Shown one piece after another: positions 8,473-14,864 of a stretch of 19,133 nt of DNA (position 1 is the first letter of the stretch; the number at the start of each line of letters is the position of its first letter). The DNA comes from an uncultured Collinsella sp. GTDB lineage: Bacteria > Actinomycetota > Coriobacteriia > Coriobacteriales > Coriobacteriaceae. The position numbers were made by a program, and so were the translations under genes. The DNA is taken from the NCBI GenBank assembly GCA_900543845.1, contig UQTD01000036.1:1-19133 (forward strand), written 5' to 3'. The notes beneath the pieces were generated by a model. That model was not told where the DNA came from and did not search any database. It saw only the letters and a program-made list of their open reading frames with translations.

Positions 8473-8536
8473 GTTGCGGTGAAATACAGACCGTTGAGGA
8501 CCTTGGAGCGTCTAACAGCCCCTATTTCACCGCAAC
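8473..8536. repeat. 64-nt GTTGCGGTG palindrome, copy B
   Basis: The outer arms GTTGCGGTGAAATA and TATTTCACCGCAAC pair perfectly over 14 bp. The interior has diverged from the copies at 7252 and 16872. The element lies 52 bases after the XRE gene. The remaining 8537-8868 contains a 7-bp hairpin (CAATTCC with GGAATTG, about 8553-8572) and an AT-rich stretch before the next gene, but no convincing coding frame. Confidence 0.8.
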
Positions 8537-8868
8537 TCACGAATGGAGCGGGCAATTCCAGCGCAGGAATTGGCATTTAACTCACCGCATGCCAAGAAAA
8601 GGCCGATTTACTACGATGAACTCAATGAGGCCGACCACATCCATCTTTTTCAAAAATCGGCAAGCTTTCTACCTGCGGTTTTACTTTCACCCTTTTCGGC
8701 ATGGTCGAAGGCATTCGAATCATCGCAGTAATTAGGCGCATTTTGTAGCAAACGATTCATTCAAGCTCGAACTCGAAGACCGATGGTCCCCTCATTCACG
8801 GCTGCGAGCGAAAATACCAAATAGAATAAAAATCGAATGGCTAAGTCTGTTTGGCGAACGGAGGCAAT

Positions 8869-9198
8869 ATGGGCGAGGTAGCTGAAAGCGACTGGAAGCT
8901 GTTTAAGGAGCTGCTCCCAAAATGGCAAGAAAGCTATATGGAAATGCTCATCGGCCAATACATCGAGATACTAAACGGCGGCAGCGAAACGTCTAGTAGA
9001 TTTTGGGCGCTAGAAGAGCGCATCAATAGGGACAAGCTGTCCTCGGGAGTGCTAGCAAACGATATTCGCCGCAGCACCATGCATTATGAGATTGCCAGCT
9101 TGCTTTCCGATAACGTGATCACGCTCGACGACCTTGACGGTTTCACCGAAGGCATTAAGGGCTACGCACGACGTTGCATCGGTCGGCAAGAACGCTGA
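8869..9198 (+). CDS. Conserved-looking hypothetical protein, 109 aa
   Basis: I do not recognise this protein. It is a soluble, mostly helical 109-aa polypeptide with no signal peptide or membrane helix. It begins with a WKLFKELLPKWQESYMEML segment, and a charged middle reads RFWALEERINRDK. The ATG at 8869 is preceded by GGAGG at 8860-8864, four bases away. An in-frame TTG at 8851 precedes this ribosome site and is unlikely. Codon use is a little more AT-rich than the flanking housekeeping genes. It lies between the two 320-bp repeats, and the second repeat begins 14 bases after its stop. It may be accessory DNA acquired with the neighbouring regulator. No function is assigned. Confidence 0.75.
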   Translation: MGEVAESDWKLFKELLPKWQESYMEMLIGQYIEILNGGSETSSRFWALEERINRDKLSSGVLANDIRRSTMHYEIASLLSDNVITLDDLDGFTEGIKGYARRCIGRQER

Positions 9199-9211
9199 GC
9201 GACATGCGCAT

Positions 9212-9532
9212 CCACAGGCGCTGTACTGCATAAACCGCCCCGTCGAATGTATATTTCGGCGGGGCGATTGCTTTTTGCCCACAGGTACCCCCGGGGGCGG
9301 CGTGCAAATTCCGGAGTATTCAGCATCCCGGAGTCCGCAGGTGCGGGAACGGATGCACAAAACCGCGCTGAATGCCCTGGTCCTGGACCCCCAATGCCTC
9401 AAGAGCTGGTCATTTTTTACAGAACGCGGCCCATAGCGCCTGCCTCTCGCCAAAATCCAGTATGCAGGCACCCTCGGCTGCTGAATACTCCCAAAAATGC
9501 ACGCCGTATCCTACCCCAGGCACCCGCAGCAA
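9212..9532 (+). repeat. 320-bp repeat element, copy 2
   Basis: This is the second copy of the element at 6903-7223, in the same orientation and again just after a plus-strand stop codon. Long identical blocks include GCAAATTCCGGAGTATTCAG and the segment from AAAATCCAGTATGCAGG to the end. The middle is diverged, with small insertions and deletions. The leading hairpin is at 9238-9264 and is followed by a T-run. Confidence 0.8.
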
Positions 9533-9535
9533 GAA

Positions 9536-9720
9536 GACGAATAGCCTCGACCTCCCTAGTTACCGCAGGAGGCCTCAGGGCTTACCTCCCAAATCTTTCC
9601 GCAGGACGGAAGGACCCCGCCGCGTGAAGCGCGCAGCGGGGTCCTGACATGTCCGAGGACGATTTGGGAGGTAAGCCCTGGGGCCTCCGATGAGAGCAGT
9701 TTCGGCCGAGGCTATTCGTC
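9536..9720. repeat. 185-bp nested inverted repeat at the 3' end of pfkA
   Basis: Three nested pairs form one long hairpin. The outer pair is 9536-9549 with 9707-9720 (14 bp, perfect). The middle pair is 9568-9595 with 9661-9688 (28 nt, one mismatch, containing CTTACCTCCCAAATC). The inner pair is GGACCCCGC at 9612-9620 with GCGGGGTCC at 9636-9644. The right outer arm lies in the last codons and stop of pfkA, so the left arm is an inverted copy of that gene end. The inner GC-rich stem could stop transcription of pfkA, although no clean T-run follows. Confidence 0.8.
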
Positions 9721-10791
9721 GCCGAAGCTGATGCCCAATGCCTTGGCCTCGCGCACAAGATCGCTCTGGGGGTCGACATACTTGAGCTTGCCGGCGACAT
9801 CCTCGAGCGGCATGTGGCACATCTTGCCGTCACGCAGGGCAATCATGTAGCCAAACTCGCCGCGCAGGCAGCCCAGCGCCGCCTCGACGCCACACTGGGT
9901 CGCAAAGATGCGGTCCTGAGCGTCGGGCTGGCCACCGCGCTGCGTGTGACCGGGGATGGCGACGCGGGTCTCGCGACCGGTCTTGGCCTCGATCTCCTTG
10001 GCGATGTCGTAGACGATCGACGGGCTCGTGCGCTCGGCGAGCTTCTTCTTGTACTCCTTCTTGGACAGCGCCGCGTCCTCCTTGGAGATGGCGCCCTCGG
10101 CGACGGCCACGATGGTAAAGCGGCTGCCGGTTTCCATGCGATGCTCGATGGTCTTGATGACCTGGTCCATGTCGTAGGGGATCTCGGGGATCAGGATGAC
10201 GTCCGCGCCGCCCGCGACGCCGGCATACAGCGGGATCCAGCCAACCTTGTGGCCCATAATCTCGATAACGAACACGCGCCCGTGGCTCGAGGCGGTGGTG
10301 TGGATGTCGTCGATGCACTTGGTGGCGACGTCGATGGCGCTCGTAAAGCCAAAGGTCATCTCGGTGCCCCAGGTGTCGTTATCGATGGTCTTGGGCAGGG
10401 CAATAACGTTGAGGCCCTCTTCGCGCAGGCGGTTGGCGGTCTTGGTGGAGCCGTTACCGCCCAGCATAAACAGGCAGTCGAGCTGCAACTTGTGATAGGT
10501 GTGGACCATTGCGGGCACCTTCTCGACGCCGTCGGCCTCGGGAATGTTCAGGCGCTTGAACGGCGTGCGGCTCGTGCCCAAAATGGTGCCGCCGCGGGTG
10601 AGGATGCCGCTAAAATCGGCGGGCGTCATGACGCGGAACCTGCTGTAGATAAGGCCCTGGTAGCCGTCCTCAAAACCATAGATCTCGATAGGCTCTTCGC
10701 TATTGGTCATAAGCGTTTTGACGATGCCGCGCATGGTGGCGTTGAGCGCCTGGCAGTCGCCGCCACTAGTAAGAAGACCGATTCTAAGCAT
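9712..10791 (-). CDS. pfkA: 6-phosphofructokinase
   Basis: This 359-aa cytoplasmic enzyme phosphorylates fructose 6-phosphate to fructose 1,6-bisphosphate, the committed step of glycolysis. It has the N-terminal phosphate-binding loop LLTSGGDCQALNA, the catalytic loop PKTIDND (base D137), the MGHKVGW substrate motif and the IPGHTQRGG motif. The phosphoryl-donor site reads GGNGS: G114 is the ATP-type residue, while K134 in PKTIDND is usual for pyrophosphate-type and mixed group III enzymes. N113 replaces the usual metal-binding Asp. Donor preference is therefore uncertain. The start ATG has an AAGGA ribosome site about six bases upstream. The stop codon lies inside a long inverted repeat. Confidence 0.94.
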   Translation of the reverse strand: MLRIGLLTSGGDCQALNATMRGIVKTLMTNSEEPIEIYGFEDGYQGLIYSRFRVMTPADFSGILTRGGTILGTSRTPFKRLNIPEADGVEKVPAMVHTYHKLQLDCLFMLGGNGSTKTANRLREEGLNVIALPKTIDNDTWGTEMTFGFTSAIDVATKCIDDIHTTASSHGRVFVIEIMGHKVGWIPLYAGVAGGADVILIPEIPYDMDQVIKTIEHRMETGSRFTIVAVAEGAISKEDAALSKKEYKKKLAERTSPSIVYDIAKEIEAKTGRETRVAIPGHTQRGGQPDAQDRIFATQCGVEAALGCLRGEFGYMIALRDGKMCHMPLEDVAGKLKYVDPQSDLVREAKALGISFGDE

Positions 10792-10829
10792 GGTGAATCC
10801 TTCCGGGCAAGTTATAACATGCGCATAAG

Positions 10830-10862
10830 TTTACCCCCGCACACTGTTGATGCGGGGGTAAA
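10830..10862. promoter_or_regulatory. 12-bp perfect hairpin between the amide hydrolase gene and pfkA
   Basis: TTTACCCCCGCA (10830-10841) pairs with TGCGGGGGTAAA (10851-10862) around a 9-nt loop. No T-run follows on either strand. On the minus strand it lies just upstream of an ATGCGCAT palindrome and a TATAAC hexamer (10811-10816) before pfkA. It could be a weak terminator for the upstream gene or an operator overlapping the pfkA promoter. Confidence 0.6.
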
Positions 10863-10931
10863 ACGTGTTAGCTCAAATGTATAGAAATGTAAGCAACGTC
10901 AGGCGAGCGTAAGGACGACGGCGCCAGCTCC

Positions 10932-12017
10932 TTACAGCACAAAGGCGTCGATGTCGCCCCAGTGGCGGCGCAGCGTGATGACGGCAGCGGGTTCGGTGTT
11001 GTCAAAGACGACCGACCACTGCGTGTTGCTGGTGATGTCTTCCGGATTGGGTTCTTGCGCCGCAGCGCGTAGGGCCTTCCAAGCGACTGCCTCGTCTTGG
11101 GCGCCGGCATGGGCGTCAAGGACATCGGCGATGGCGACGGCGCGCTCCTTACCATGGCCCAGCTCGCCATTCTTTTGGTTGGGCAGCACTTCGTCGCCAT
11201 AGCAGGCGTAGAAGTTCGTAACCTGGCGTACAGGAGTCGCTTTGCATGCACGGTCGGGGTCGCGCGGACCCCACTCCACCACCCGCGCGTCACCGGCGGC
11301 GTCGTTGATAAAGAAGTGGTAATCGCGTCCTGCCATGGCGTGCATGTCGTAGGCGGAAAGCAGGTCGACAGCTTCTTGCGTGGTGGCGGCACGGTCGAGC
11401 ACCAGACGGATGGCGAGCGAGGTATTGATGACGGGGCGCTGCGTGTCCTGGTCACAGGGCTTGGAGTCCAGGGTGAGTACGGCAATGGACACGCCGCATT
11501 CGTTAACACCGTCGAGCTGGGCAAACGGGCCCATGAGTGCAGCGGTGCGTCCGGCGACGGAGTCAAGCGGAGCGTTGGTGCCCAGGTTGTTGAGGGCCGC
11601 AAAGCCGATGGAGGCATAGCCGTCGCGCGGGTGATTGCGCACCAGCAGCGCCGAAGTATCGTCCTTAAAGTCGTAATTGCGACCGGTGCGCACGCGGCCT
11701 TCGGCATCTACGGCGACAAAAGCGCTGCAGGCAAACTGGGGCGCCTGGACATGTGCCGGCACACCGGGCAGCACCTGCGCCACCACGGCATCGATGTAGG
11801 CCTGGTCGTCGCGCACGCCAGCGGCGATGATGCGGTCGAGGTCGTAGTCGTAGGCGACGTCGATTGCATACAGGTCATAGCCATCCGCATAGTCGGTCAA
11901 GCGTTTGAGCGACGCGGCGGACTTGATTTGCTTGCGGTAAACGATGCCGGCGGCAGCGGCAAGGCCGACGGCGGTTCCTGCAACACCGCAGGCGATGGCA
12001 ATGTTACGTGGCTTCAT
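10932..12017 (-). CDS. Linear amide C-N hydrolase (choloylglycine/C45-like Ntn hydrolase), membrane-anchored
   Basis: This 361-aa protein belongs to the Ntn-hydrolase group that cuts linear amides, such as bile-salt hydrolases, penicillin V acylases and C45 acyltransferases. The block FACSAF with GRNYDF provides the candidate nucleophile C97 and the R113 and D116 that normally surround it. LDGVNECGVSIAV gives the conserved Asn region. Residues 6-27 form a hydrophobic anchor, so the enzyme is probably outside the membrane. In bile-salt hydrolases the cysteine is residue 2. Here it would need internal cleavage before C97, as in acid ceramidase-like enzymes. The substrate is unknown. The ATG has GAGAGGAG upstream. 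A divergent aminopeptidase gene starts 161 bases away. Confidence 0.82.
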   Translation of the reverse strand: MKPRNIAIACGVAGTAVGLAAAAGIVYRKQIKSAASLKRLTDYADGYDLYAIDVAYDYDLDRIIAAGVRDDQAYIDAVVAQVLPGVPAHVQAPQFACSAFVAVDAEGRVRTGRNYDFKDDTSALLVRNHPRDGYASIGFAALNNLGTNAPLDSVAGRTAALMGPFAQLDGVNECGVSIAVLTLDSKPCDQDTQRPVINTSLAIRLVLDRAATTQEAVDLLSAYDMHAMAGRDYHFFINDAAGDARVVEWGPRDPDRACKATPVRQVTNFYACYGDEVLPNQKNGELGHGKERAVAIADVLDAHAGAQDEAVAWKALRAAAQEPNPEDITSNTQWSVVFDNTEPAAVITLRRHWGDIDAFVL

Positions 12018-12178
12018 GACGGCTCCTCTCGTCCTGTTAACGTAATTGTCGCAAAAGGTGTACGGGCATGATGGCTCAACTTGGCGAGCGGCGCGGGATT
12101 AAACATGGAATGAAAGGCGCGGCGCTGGCGTGGCGGGGTATGCTGGAGGGGACCATCAACCCAGTGAAAGGGGAGAGC

Positions 12179-13564
12179 ATGACGGATCAGGAAACGCCCG
12201 AGCGCGCGCATGTGACGGCCGATGATATCGAGGCCGCCAACGACCTTATCGACTTTATCGAGGCATGCCCCAGCATGTTCCATACGGCGGCGACCATTAT
12301 GGCCGAGCTCGACGAGGCGGGCTTTACCTATCTGCCCGAGAACGCGGCGTGGGACATCGAGCCGGGCGGTCGTTACTACACGCAGCGCAATACCTCGAGC
12401 GTTGTTGCCTTTAAAGTGGGCGAGGACCTGGCCGCGACGTGGGGCGAGGACGGCGTTGCCGGTGACTATCATTTTCAGCTCACGGCGTCGCATAGCGATT
12501 CGCCGACGTTTAAGGTCAAGGCCGTGCCCGAGCTCGATGGCGCGGGCGAGACGCTGCGCCTGAACACCGAGGCCTACGGCGGCATGATCGACTACACCTG
12601 GTTCGATCGTCCACTGGCGCTCGCGGGCCGCGTGCTGGTGCGCGAGGGCGACCGTATCGAGAGCCGTCTGCTTGCCACCGAGCGCGAGGTCGCTATTATC
12701 CCGAGCCTTGCTATCCACATGAACCGCGGCGTTAACGAGGGCTTTGCTCCCAACCGAGCCGTTGACCTGTGTCCGCTCATCAGCGCCGGCGAGCTGAAAC
12801 AGGGCGACTTTGACGCCCTGATCGCCGACGAGCTGGACGTCGAGTCCGATCAGGTTTTGGGTCGCGACCTGTTCCTGGTCAACCGACAGGATGCGCGTAT
12901 TTGGGGCTGGGCCGATGAGTTTATCTCGACGCCCAAGCTCGACGACCTGGCCTGCGCCTATACCTCGCTGCAGGCATTTTTGGGCGCCGAGAACGCGCAC
13001 GGCGTCTCGGTCTTCTGCTGCTTCGATAACGAGGAGGTTGGCTCCGAGACCAAGCAGGGCGCCATGTCGACGTTCTTGGCCGATGCGCTGCGCCGTATCA
13101 ACGGATCGCTGGGCTTTGACGACGAGTCGTATCATCGCGCCCTTGCCGCCTCGATGCTTGTAAGCTGCGACAATGCACATGCCGTGCATCCCAACCACGC
13201 CGAGAAGTGCGATGCCCGCAACCAGGTCGTGCTCAACGGCGGCATCGTTATCAAGGAAGCTGCCAACCAGCACTACTGCACCGATGCCTTTAGCCGCGCG
13301 GTGTTCCAGGCCATCTGCGACGACGCCGACGTGCCCACGCAGGCCTTCGCCAACAAGAGCGACATGGCCGGCGGCTCTACGCTTGGCAATCTGTCCAATA
13401 TGCAGGCGAGCATGCATGCCGTGGACGTGGGCCTGCCGCAGCTTGCCATGCACTCAAGCTACGAGACCGGCGGCGTGCGCGACGTGATGTACGCCATCCG
13501 CGCCCTCACCGCCTTCTACGAGCGCGACCTAACCATCAACGGAGCCGAAAGCGTGGAGCTCTAA
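12179..13564 (+). CDS. M18 family aminopeptidase
   Basis: This 461-aa cytoplasmic, cocatalytic zinc aminopeptidase removes N-terminal residues from peptides. M18 enzymes often prefer acidic or hydrophobic residues. It shows SHSDSP (zinc ligand H105), STPKLDDLACAYTSL (bridging Asp), FDNEEVGS (general-base Glu and a ligand), SCDNAHAVHPNHAEK, and MHSSYETGG, whose His is the last zinc ligand. These motifs are complete and in family order. The frame is open upstream to 12068, but the ATG at 12179 has AAAGGGGAG just before it and is chosen. The 160-bp gap to the divergent amide hydrolase gene holds both promoters. Its stop codon begins a REP-like hairpin. Confidence 0.92.
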   Translation: MTDQETPERAHVTADDIEAANDLIDFIEACPSMFHTAATIMAELDEAGFTYLPENAAWDIEPGGRYYTQRNTSSVVAFKVGEDLAATWGEDGVAGDYHFQLTASHSDSPTFKVKAVPELDGAGETLRLNTEAYGGMIDYTWFDRPLALAGRVLVREGDRIESRLLATEREVAIIPSLAIHMNRGVNEGFAPNRAVDLCPLISAGELKQGDFDALIADELDVESDQVLGRDLFLVNRQDARIWGWADEFISTPKLDDLACAYTSLQAFLGAENAHGVSVFCCFDNEEVGSETKQGAMSTFLADALRRINGSLGFDDESYHRALAASMLVSCDNAHAVHPNHAEKCDARNQVVLNGGIVIKEAANQHYCTDAFSRAVFQAICDDADVPTQAFANKSDMAGGSTLGNLSNMQASMHAVDVGLPQLAMHSSYETGGVRDVMYAIRALTAFYERDLTINGAESVEL

Positions 13565-13606
13565 AACCTGCCAAAAAGGGACAGGTTCATTTTGGCAGGT
13601 TTTATC
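13563..13606 (+). repeat. REP-like hairpin, copy 2
   Basis: A perfect 14-bp inverted repeat: AAAACCTGCCAAAA (13563-13576) and TTTTGGCAGGTTTT (13590-13603), with the loop AGGGACAGGTTCA. It overlaps the aminopeptidase stop codon. The loop sequence, and not only the stem, is shared with copies at 3302-3340 and 15821-15860. That suggests more than a plain terminator. Confidence 0.8.
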
Positions 13607-13652
13607 TGGGCGAATGCAAAGGGTGAAACCGAACTAGATCGGTGGTACGTGG

Positions 13653-13685
13653 CCGCCGAGGTGCAGCGTGCCTCGGCGGTTTTTT
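13653..13685 (+). terminator. Rho-independent terminator
   Basis: CCGCCGAGG (13653-13661) pairs with CCTCGGCGG (13671-13679) around a 9-nt loop and is followed by six T residues. It should end transcription from the M18 aminopeptidase gene and insulate the toxin-antitoxin promoter. A smaller hairpin, ACCGA/TCGGT, lies just upstream near 13628-13643. Confidence 0.9.
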
Positions 13686-13726
13686 GTGTACAGAGTACGG
13701 CTAATGCGAATAAATACTATACATGC

Positions 13727-13755
13727 TTTACGTATCTACCATAGAGTTTTATGAT
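13727..13755 (+). promoter_or_regulatory. Sigma70-type promoter of the toxin-antitoxin pair
   Basis: TTTACG (13727-13732) and TATGAT (13750-13755) are separated by exactly 17 bp in an AT-rich island, 25 bases before the antitoxin start. AATACT/AGTATT words on either side could form an operator for antitoxin autoregulation, as is usual for such pairs. Confidence 0.6.
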
Positions 13756-13780
13756 AATTTTAAAGTATTAAGGAGGGGTC

Positions 13781-14161
13781 ATGACCACAACAGCCGCTCA
13801 GATCAACGTGCGTCTCGATGCCGATCTCAAAAGGAGTGGGGACGCCGCTCTCTCCAGGGCCGGTATGACGCCGAGCCAAGCGGTGCGAGCGCTCTGGCAG
13901 CTTGCAACGTCGCTGGCCGATCGCCCCGGTGCGCTCGAGGATATCCTGCTGCCCAGTCGTGCCCGGGCGGAACAGCGCGAGCGCGAAAAGGCCGCCAAAC
14001 GTAAACTCGAGCTCATGGATCAGGGATCGAAGCTGTTCGCTGCCGCTTGCCGTGAGTCGGGAATCGATACGGTCAGGGCTCAGCCATCGGACGACGAAGA
14101 GCTCAAACGGAACGCCTATGCTGATCGCTATGGCGAGGAGATGAGCTGGCTCTATGAGTGA
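13781..14161 (+). CDS. RelB/DinJ-family antitoxin
   Basis: This 126-aa protein has an N-terminal ribbon-helix-helix domain (about 7-47). It starts with the strand QINVRLDADLKR and continues with the helix pair ending SQAVRALWQLA, the pattern of RelB/DinJ antitoxins. The charged C-terminal half (about 60-126) would wrap and neutralise the toxin. It should repress its own promoter together with the toxin. AAGGAGG at 13770-13776 gives a strong ribosome site. Its stop overlaps the toxin start by 8 bases, which implies translational coupling with antitoxin first. It is longer than DinJ (86 aa) because of the extended tail. Confidence 0.85.
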   Translation: MTTTAAQINVRLDADLKRSGDAALSRAGMTPSQAVRALWQLATSLADRPGALEDILLPSRARAEQREREKAAKRKLELMDQGSKLFAAACRESGIDTVRAQPSDDEELKRNAYADRYGEEMSWLYE

Positions 14162-14645
14162 GGCTCTAAAGCGCATCTTGGTTGACACCAACGTGTGGCT
14201 CGATTACTTCATTCCCTCACGACGTGGTCGTTCGGCGGCGATTGAGTTTTTACGCGATGCATGCACGGCGCAGGTGGATTTGCTGTATGCGGCGACATCG
14301 TCCAAAGACCTGTTCTATTTGATTTCAAGTGAACATAAGGCATGGTATCGGCGAGAGCGCGGTTCGCTGTCTCAAGATGCCGCTTCGGCGGCGACATCAC
14401 TCGCATGGGATTGTCTTGATGTGTTGTCGCAACTTGCTACGCCCGTGCCCTGCGACCTGAGCGACATATGGATGGCGAGTAAGCAGCGTGAGCTCCATAG
14501 CGATTACGAAGACGATTTAATCATCGCGGCAGCGATACGCTCCCAAGCAGATTTACTGGTCACCAACGATGTCAAACTCTGTTCACACGCACCCGTCGCA
14601 GCAATGAACGTAGAAGACGCAAAGAATTACTTAGCAACGCTCTAA
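14154..14645 (+). CDS. PIN-domain toxin (VapC-like ribonuclease)
   Basis: This 163-aa protein has a PIN fold expected to cut RNA with Mg2+. ILVDTNVWLDYF supplies D11 and N13, the ADLLVTNDV segment ends in D139, and the SDYEDDLIIAAAI helix supplies acidic D120 and D121. These make up the usual acidic cluster. A PIN toxin paired with a RelB/DinJ-type partner is less common than VapB-VapC or RelB-RelE. Its start lies inside the antitoxin gene, so dosage is coupled. The RNA target is unknown. A structured intergenic region follows its stop. Confidence 0.85.
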   Translation: MSEALKRILVDTNVWLDYFIPSRRGRSAAIEFLRDACTAQVDLLYAATSSKDLFYLISSEHKAWYRRERGSLSQDAASAATSLAWDCLDVLSQLATPVPCDLSDIWMASKQRELHSDYEDDLIIAAAIRSQADLLVTNDVKLCSHAPVAAMNVEDAKNYLATL

Positions 14646-14660
14646 CAATTTGAAGACCCC

Positions 14661-14862
14661 GCAGGTTGAATAAAAGTCAGCGAGAACCTGCCGAGACGCC
14701 GCAGGTCGAATGAAAGTCAGCGAGAGCCCGCCAGAGCGAGCAAGGTGACGTGAAAGAGGAGGGCATAGGCCTTTTGGCCATGCCCGACGATTGAACGTCA
14801 GATTGCCGCTCTGGCGGGCTCGCAGCGTCGAGGGGTTCCGGCGTTTGGCAAAACGCCGGAAC
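14661..14862. repeat. Nested palindromes and 40-nt tandem repeat
   Basis: Two 40-nt tandem units start at 14661 and 14701; their first 25 nt differ at two positions and contain AAAGTCAGCGAGA. Then 14724-14738 (GAGCCCGCCAGAGCG) pairs perfectly with 14807-14821. Inside it, GACGT pairs with ACGTC, and GGGCAT and GGCC pair with GGCC and ATGCCC around TTTT. A separate 12-bp hairpin, GTTCCGGCGTTT with AAACGCCGGAAC (14835-14862), ends two bases before the dehydrogenase stop. No T-run follows it, and no gene is visible here. Confidence 0.75.
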
Positions 14863-14864
14863 AA

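Noticed and set aside
8543..8731. Small plus-strand frame after the second GTTGCGGTG palindrome
   Set aside because: It lacks a ribosome site, has no coding-like third-position bias, and its N-terminus begins just outside the palindrome.
9814..10884. Long plus-strand open frame opposite pfkA; similar frames lie opposite the amide hydrolase, M18 peptidase and map genes (for example 11097-12071, 12014-13453, 15889-16824)
   Set aside because: Antisense open frames are expected in GC-rich genes. The opposite strand in each case has complete family motifs and a ribosome site.
12068..12178. N-terminal extension of the M18 aminopeptidase
   Set aside because: The ATG at 12179 has a strong ribosome site and gives the normal family length. 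The extra residues look like translated promoter DNA.
13604..13686. T-box-like GGTGGTAC word before a terminator
   Set aside because: There is no room for a stem I or specifier loop, the rest of the T-box consensus does not match, and no amino-acid gene follows.
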